A DNA stretch of 64,000 nt from Isoperla grammatica (taxonomy: Eukaryota > Arthropoda > Insecta > Plecoptera > Perlodidae). Position 1 is the first letter of the stretch; each line of letters opens with the position of its first letter. The stretch covers positions 74,349,523-74,413,522 of the forward strand of contig OX246739.1 of assembly GCA_945910005.1 (NCBI GenBank). The letters are read 5' to 3'. Positions 57,900-64,000 of this stretch are shown here, piece after piece. The position numbers were made by a program, and so were the translations under genes. Below the pieces are notes generated by a model. That model worked only from the letters and a program-made list of their open reading frames with translations, had not been told where the DNA came from and did no database searches.

Positions 57900-58146
57900 C
57901 CGTAAGAATATCCGTTATAGGGTGCACATCAGCTTTACCTGATGTGCCCCTCTTCAGACGACTAACTATAGGTTATTAGGGTGTTTAGATAGTTGGGAAG
58001 GTATGTCCGAGGGCTGTTAGTAGGACTCAATCCCTGCATTCGCCTTTACGACTGAGGAAAACCTCGGAAACAGCCTTCTGTCAGGTGGCCGGAATTGAAA
58101 CGGCGACCTCCCGAATTAGAGTCTCGCGTCTTACTGAGCCACCTCT
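57900..58146 (-). mobile_element. tRNA-derived SINE, family A, copy 4 (longest)
   Basis: Head on the minus strand: GGCTCAGTAAGACGCGAGAC, ATTCGGGAGGTCGCCG and GTTTCAATTCCGGCC. The body carries CCGAGGTTTTCCTCAGTCG and AAAGGCGAATGCAGGGATTG. The tail has a perfect hairpin, GCACATCAGG/CCTGATGTGC (loop TAAAGC or overlapping), before CCCTATAACGGATATTC. This is the best reference copy of the family here. Confidence 0.88.
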
Positions 58147-58149
58147 ATG

Positions 58150-59060
58150 CTGCTGGTTCACTATTTACTAGATATCAAGTCTGCATCGCCTTACAAGGCT
58201 AGTGTATTATGAACAATGAGCGCTTTGTTACTCAACAATGAACATTGTTTATTATTTACATATCTAACCTGTAGGTTATGGTTCAATAACTTGTGAATGC
58301 AACGTTTAAGTATTTATACAGTTCTCAGTTTCCAGGTAATCTGTGCATCTGATATTGTGCATGCAATGTTTACATTGTTTTATGAACACATTTACGAGAC
58401 CATTGCATCACAACAAAATAACTACGTATTTAGTAGCGTGCACTTTTATGTTTATGAAAAGTTAACAAAGAAGATATTGTCAGAGTCAAGTCAACAAAGA
58501 AGTTTCTCTGAACTTCTATATCGATTCTGATATTGTAAATCATACACACACCACCATATTTGATATTAATTAATCGAAATTCGGCAACCTTGACAAAAAC
58601 ACGTGTTCGATCATCCTGTTATTTCAATACTCTCCGGCAATAGAATGACAGTTCTTACTAAGGTTAAATGTAAGAAGAGATTATATCTGGCCTGGAAGTA
58701 TAGATGTAGTGATAACAAATGACTTTGAATCTCGGACACGCGATCAATGAATGCTAACGTAGCTTCACATAATGTATGCAGGCTTTTTATTTTGTTATTA
58801 TATTTTTTTATATTGAAATATCACTTTGAAGTGTGCAACATTTTTAATTTATATGCCATTTCCTCACACATTGCCTCAGAAAGTTGATTAAATAAGAGAT
58901 TTGAAGCACAAAGCCACGTATTGCGTCTCAGTTATTTACGTCGGTCAGCCGTGGAGGTCACTGTTTGACCCTAGCGTGTCGGTCGTGGCTTATACGCAAT
59001 CCTAAGGTTAACACACCTGCGTGTCGCCTAGCTTTACTTCTATTACTGTAATGACGAATC
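58150..59060. other. AT-rich intergenic DNA
   Basis: No gene recognised. Confidence 0.4.
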
Positions 59061-59066
59061 CTTTAA

Positions 59067-59574
59067 CCCTTTCAGTCCTTCTTTTTTTTGAGCAGATAAC
59101 GCTACTTAAAAACACTAACAATCAATTCCCTGATTTTTTTAATGGTTTTTAAGATTTTTTTTAATAAATATGCCATGATTTTTTAAGATTTTTTGGGAAA
59201 TTTTGGATTGGATATAAATCCAAAATTTGGGACCAAAATAAATTTTGCTCAGTAGTTAAAAAAAAATAGATTTTTTTGCAATTTTTTGCTTATTTTCATA
59301 TCTTTTTCCCTCAAATGCAACACAAACTAGAAATAAATCAAATTTCCGGGACATATCAAAATTCTCTAGTTTTTAGCTGTTTTTGCAAGTATGAATTTTG
59401 AAACGTCTCTAATAAAGGTACCATTCGTCACATTGCAGCGGGGAAAAAATGAAACTGTTTGAATCTAAACATTTGATTTTTGTAAACAGCGATCAATGAG
59501 AACTAACGTCCCGTTTAACTGTAATAAAATCCAAAAATTGGTGTCCACAATAGTGGACGTGGGGTCTGAGAGGG
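59067..59574. mobile_element. piggyBac-like MITE
   Basis: 508 bp, flanked on both sides by TTAA (59063-59066 and 59575-59578). The left end CCCTTTCAGTCC and the right end in reverse complement CCCTCTCAGACC match at 10 of 12 positions. The TTAA duplication with CCC-starting ends is typical of the piggyBac superfamily. The interior is extremely T/A-rich with short self-complementary pieces (GTCCAC..GTGGAC) and no transposase. Confidence 0.85.
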
Positions 59575-59579
59575 TTAAA

Positions 59580-61620
59580 ACGCAATTACCCACATAAACC
59601 TGGGGTGTTTATGTTCGTCGTTACAAAATCAGTTGCTGCGTAGATTAAAGTCGCAGTTTCTAAGAATGATAAAAGTCTCTTTGGTTTAATAGTTGTATCT
59701 CATTACCAAAACGATAATTGGGAGATTATTTTTAAAATTTCTTGATTTTACTTTCAGCTGGATGTTTCACTAATTGGTAGAAATCTGCAAAAATAAAATA
59801 TTTGTTTTTAATTCGCAATTTTCCCTTAAAAATGCTAAAAATTTGCTCCCGTAAGAGAAAAGAAAACAAAGATCGTGAGTGATCAGACATAATTTTGTCA
59901 TTTTCCTTCAAGTCCCAACAATCAATTTCACAAATTCCAGAATAATTTGGATTTCAAATGCATCTAAAAAATGACCTAATATTTCGATCGCGTTGAAAAT
60001 ATCGCCGAGTTATTTCGCGTTTAAAAACACAATAGTTAATTTCACCGCTAGTTCGCTGTCTCAACTATAATGCATCGCTTTGACGATACGCGAATTGAAA
60101 TTGATCATATTCAATCAATTTGAAATCGCAATTCAGGTGATGCGTGTGCGAACTGAATTTGGAGGGATTCCCGCAACTTAAAAGAATCACCAATTGCGTT
60201 CTGGCCATGTTTGCACATTACTGCATTATCTGCATTAAATCATCAAAGTTCCCAGTTATAATTGGCAAACTAAACTATTATGTGATATGACTTAAAGGCT
60301 CAATAATAAATTTCTGCATTCGGTGAAGCAGTACTTCATTAGGGGTACTCACAATGAACAACTGAACTGACCAATGAGCAGCGAGCGCGGTTCAATACAG
60401 CCGGTGATATGCGTGCGTTGTTCCGGCCAATTGTTAAAAAGCAATTCATCATCCATTTCTGCGTACATCATAAAATGTCGGATTTCACGGAACGGATTTC
60501 ATCAGTGTAATAAAATTCGCCGAACCCTTTCAATTCGCAGTAATTAAAAACAAACAGTTTTCTCGTGAAACGTCAAGGCGATTGACTTTATATGCAGCTA
60601 GTTTGCATATTTATGAGCCCAATTAGAATATTTTACCATTATGCGATGATGACTTTTGAAAAACATCAAAGTTCACATTTTGTAAATCCATCGTGTCGTT
60701 TGACAATACCGCTAGATGAAGGTAAACCTGAGATATTTAATATTAAATTTAAGCTTTCCAGCCAGCCATACAATCTCTCAAAACTTTTGTGAACCTTTCA
60801 TTTTCACTCTTCAACCCCCTCACCCCCTCCCTTCATCCTTCCTACGTCCAACTCTCCATTATCCCCGACATTTCCGCCCAATTCTAATTACTGTAGTTGA
60901 ACATGAAAACATGATTCACTGCTAGGAAAATGTGTAGCTATCATTACCATTATTTTAGAAAACTCCACTTGTAGACCTCTCCCTTAAAACGTTGCAAATT
61001 CTACATCGTATGATATCAGTAGATTAAATCAAATATTACTATTAATAAAATGAATTGGCTAAGCCTGTTTACAAGGGGGTTTACAACAACGATGTATGAT
61101 GTGAATGTAATTCACCATTATGTTTGCTAGGGAGGTGTCTAAGCTTCCAAGAACGTTCCTAATACGTCCCTTACGTGACAAACATGTTCTTAAATGTGTG
61201 CGTGTCTGTAATTGGGAACCACATTTGTACAGTGAGTAGCGGTTCAAACCTTTTCACCTTATCAAATGTGCGATGCAAATTTGTGTGACAATATAACTTT
61301 CCGTTCTGCTTGTGATATTTTAGAGTGCCACAATGTCATGTGGTTGGTAGTTCATTGTTACATGTTTCAGCTGACGTTTGGTTGAAGTTCAACTGTTCTC
61401 CAACTTTGGTTTGCTATTACTATAACTGAACTGAAAAGCAACATAAATAAACTCTCTTATTTCGGCCACTCTTTGTTGTGGTTTACAATGGTACACAACA
61501 TTTCCGTAAGGATTTACGTGTTCAAACTCCCATCTTTCCCCGTAAACATATTCGGCTTCTATTGACAGGTAAACTGTCAACTTACATTGTGGCCTCCCAA
61601 GATGTTGAAACATGATATAG
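59580..61620. other. AT-rich intergenic DNA
   Basis: No gene recognised. There is a C/T-rich stretch at 60815-60885. Confidence 0.4.
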
Positions 61621-61621
61621 T

Positions 61622-61675
61622 AATATAGGTGGCCTCCAATATGGCCGATGTGACGTCACGTGAATACGCCCTATT
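61622..61675. mobile_element. End fragment of the TAGGG..GTATTCACGTGA MITE
   Basis: GTGGCCTCCAATATGGCCG followed by GACGTCACGTGAATACGCCC and TATTA matches the right end of the element at 21690-21996. The other end was not found. Confidence 0.6.
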
Positions 61676-61679
61676 ATAA

Positions 61680-63920
61680 CATCGATTGTATTCTGTATTA
61701 TACCGATAAGGAAAACATGATATTTCGAACGAAAGAGAAGGAAAACGCGTTAGATTAATTTCGAACAGAGAAATGTGTAATACAAGATTTTCTCGTGGCC
61801 TCGAGGCTCGTTCAGTGCGTTGTACATTAATTCGATAATTTAATTTATTGATATAAAGAAGAATCGAACAGTTGAGACTTGAACTTGTGAACTGGTCTTG
61901 TGATTGAAGAAAGAAACGAGTACAGTAGATCTGCCCAGTGAAGTGAGATGATACTGTTGGTAATGGTATCAGTGAGAACAGAAACAAAAGAACTGATTGT
62001 TCTACGTCACACCACATAGTAAAGTGCTTCGAAATGTGTATACGTATTTGTTTCCTGACACAATCATGTGTCATTTGTCTGAAAGAAATGGAGAATGTTG
62101 TGAACGCGTGTTCCAAACAGTGCGATGGGTTGTTGTTTACTAACAATGTTTACATCGTGATACACAATATGGTATAGAAGCCACAGTAGTGGATAATGAG
62201 AAATGTTCGTGTGTCTCCACTTATTACGAATACCTCTGCTATTTGGTGAAAGTGAAACGAGACCGCGTTCCTTTGTAACCCTTACTCCACTTCCAGTGTG
62301 TTTGTTTGTTTGTTTGTAAATCAGGTGGAATGACTGGTTCAACTTTGTCCTCTGAACGGAGGTGGTTGAGTTTCCATGGAGTGGATAAATCTTGGCGAGA
62401 GTTTGGCTGAACCTTTGGGATGGTTAGATTCTATCAGTGCCGAATTGAATGGACATTTGACAAGACCGCGGCAGCAATGGTTCTTGTTTTAGACGGTTTC
62501 TGTCTGTTCAATATATTCTTCTCTGAAGTAATGCCATTAGAATAGTTACTATTATTTTATGTTGCAGGAGAAAAAGTTTAAAAATGTATTTCATATGAAA
62601 ATACTGTTTGACGTCTGTCGATGGAGATGAGATTTTATGAGCAAGTGTAATTAATAAATTAGAACATATAGTATGTTAAGATGTTGCGTTGACATGTGAA
62701 GCAAGCTTGAGGAAACACCAACAATAGGCGAGGTAGAATGTAAACAGCCACCTAGTTCGCATGTAAACTTTCGACTACAAAATTTTACAATGAGGCATTT
62801 ACGGCCAGTTTCATCGATTTTCTCCTAATACAACAAAAATGACGCCTTCTTGCACTTTGAATGTAATGTTTGTCAAAACTTGAAACCATGGTAACTAATC
62901 CGTGATAACTTAATCGTAGATTAACAACGTTTGGTGAATTCGTATATTAAATATTTTATAAATAAACAATTTCGGCTATTTAACAGTTCAGTCAAAGATT
63001 CTGAGAAGTTATTTATCATCTTGTTTCCTTTCATGTTTTTCGCCAAAAACATCTGTTATAACTCGTATCTATACATTTGTCTGGAATATTCCACTTCAAG
63101 ATTAATTTTAATTAAGTATACCTGCTGAATGTTGTTCATAATAAAATAAAAACAGAATGTCATAATTGTTCCATTCCTAAATTAAGTTTGTCTCTTATTA
63201 AATTCTTGCCAACATTGTTGGAGTATTTGTTTAAATGTGATGTTTTAGTACATTTCATAAATGCCATTATATGGCTCATTATATTAAATGCCAACAAAAT
63301 CTAACATTACTAATTCAAACTCTTTGCATATAGAATAGCTTTTTTAATGTAGCCTGAAATATTCAAGCCACAGAGCTGTACGTTTACTTTTTAATTTATT
63401 ATTGATAATCGAGTCGAAGATCCTTCCTAACTGTGATTAATGCAACTTCAGAAATGTGATAAAGTAACCCAGAACTGCACAGAATACTCTTGCGTCTGCG
63501 TTGTTAGCGTATAAAGTCACATAACATCAGCTTTATAAAGACGTTATATCGTGATGTTGATGGGGATGTAAAACTAAATGGAAATGAATATTATCATCAT
63601 CTTTAAAATGATTCCACAAATCTTTTAAAGCTGTGCGGGCGATGTAGCAGCTGATCTATATTTAGGACACACCCCTAGCTTAACACGAACTGTTTACTCT
63701 TGAAATGGGTGTGGACTCAGTTGGCTCTCATAATTGTTTTGTAAATACGCTATCCAGCTTTGAACCGAATTATCGCTGACATAATTCACCGTAGACTGCA
63801 TCAAACAATGCAGACATAATGTTTAAGTCTGACTTAGTTGAAGTATCCCGAATAATTGGGCTAAACCATGGCTTTACTGTTTTCCCTTTAGTCTCAACGC
63901 TTAGCAAATACGGTGATCCA
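61680..63920. other. AT-rich intergenic DNA
   Basis: No gene recognised. A minus-strand frame of 189 codons (61577-62146) has no motif or splice context I can support. A short (TTTG)n run lies at about 62298-62317. Confidence 0.4.
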
Positions 63921-63922
63921 GA

Positions 63923-64000
63923 ATACTCAGTGTGCACAGATGATGATTCAGCTGATACTCAGTGTGCAAATATGTACATCCATCTGATACTCAGTGTGCC
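63923..64000. repeat. 32-bp tandem repeat, cut by the window end
   Basis: ATACTCAGTGTGC recurs at 63923, 63955 and 63987, exactly 32 bases apart. The second half of each unit is more variable. The array probably continues beyond the window. Confidence 0.85.

Noticed and set aside
61577..62146. A 189-codon minus-strand protein
   Set aside because: No recognisable motif, codon use or splice context; it is AT-rich and could easily be open by chance.

Overview
The window looks like nuclear DNA from an animal, most likely a marine invertebrate (echinoderm, hemichordate, amphioxus or mollusc); the sequence alone does not settle which. The signs are AT-rich unique DNA, several families of tRNA-derived SINEs, many fold-back and terminal-inverted-repeat elements, long microsatellites, and one intact CR1/L2-type LINE with a 2A (StopGo) peptide. 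A 200-base run of N at 46391-46590 marks a scaffold gap. There are no bacterial-style genes, operons or CRISPR arrays.

The only convincing protein gene is the LINE ORF on the minus strand (14393-17860, 1155 codons from the first ATG). It encodes, in order, a hydrophobic leader, a second hydrophobic stretch ending in a 2A motif (GDIELNPGP), a C4-H-C3 PHD finger, an APE-type endonuclease and a reverse transcriptase with YADD. All catalytic motifs I looked for are present and the frame is unbroken. Three weaker minus-strand open segments (40046-40207, 34881-35017, 34284-34460) have plausible splice borders and mutually compatible phases. They may be the last exons of a host gene I do not recognise, but this is uncertain.

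Layout. 0-5 kb: Harbinger-like MITE, 102-bp minisatellite, SINE pair, heptamer array. 5-13 kb: retroposon tails, a (ACACGC)n array and unique DNA. 13.4-18 kb: fold-back repeat and the LINE. 18-24 kb: MITE, SINE and a perfect palindrome. 24.6-25.7 kb: two abutting pentamer arrays. 26.9-31.4 kb: 61-bp satellite with about 74 copies. 31.5-32.5 kb: three palindromic elements. 34-40 kb: candidate exons, 15-bp minisatellite, fold-back and Harbinger-like copies. 40.4-44.1 kb: second heptamer array, large inverted-repeat element and a 0.7-kb tandem array. 47.2-48.6 kb: nested hAT-like elements, the inner one with a perfect 8-bp target duplication. 49.3-50.0 kb: fold-back with a second fold-back inside one arm. 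51-54.7 kb: SINEs, a minisatellite between direct repeats, a 5S-like SINE and a palindrome. 57.7-58.1 kb: two adjacent SINEs. 59.1-59.6 kb: piggyBac-like MITE with TTAA duplications. The window ends inside a 32-bp tandem repeat.

Taken together this is a transposon- and satellite-rich intergenic or intronic region. The LINE could supply reverse transcriptase to some of the SINEs. The DNA elements are all short and lack transposase, so they would depend on enzymes encoded elsewhere.
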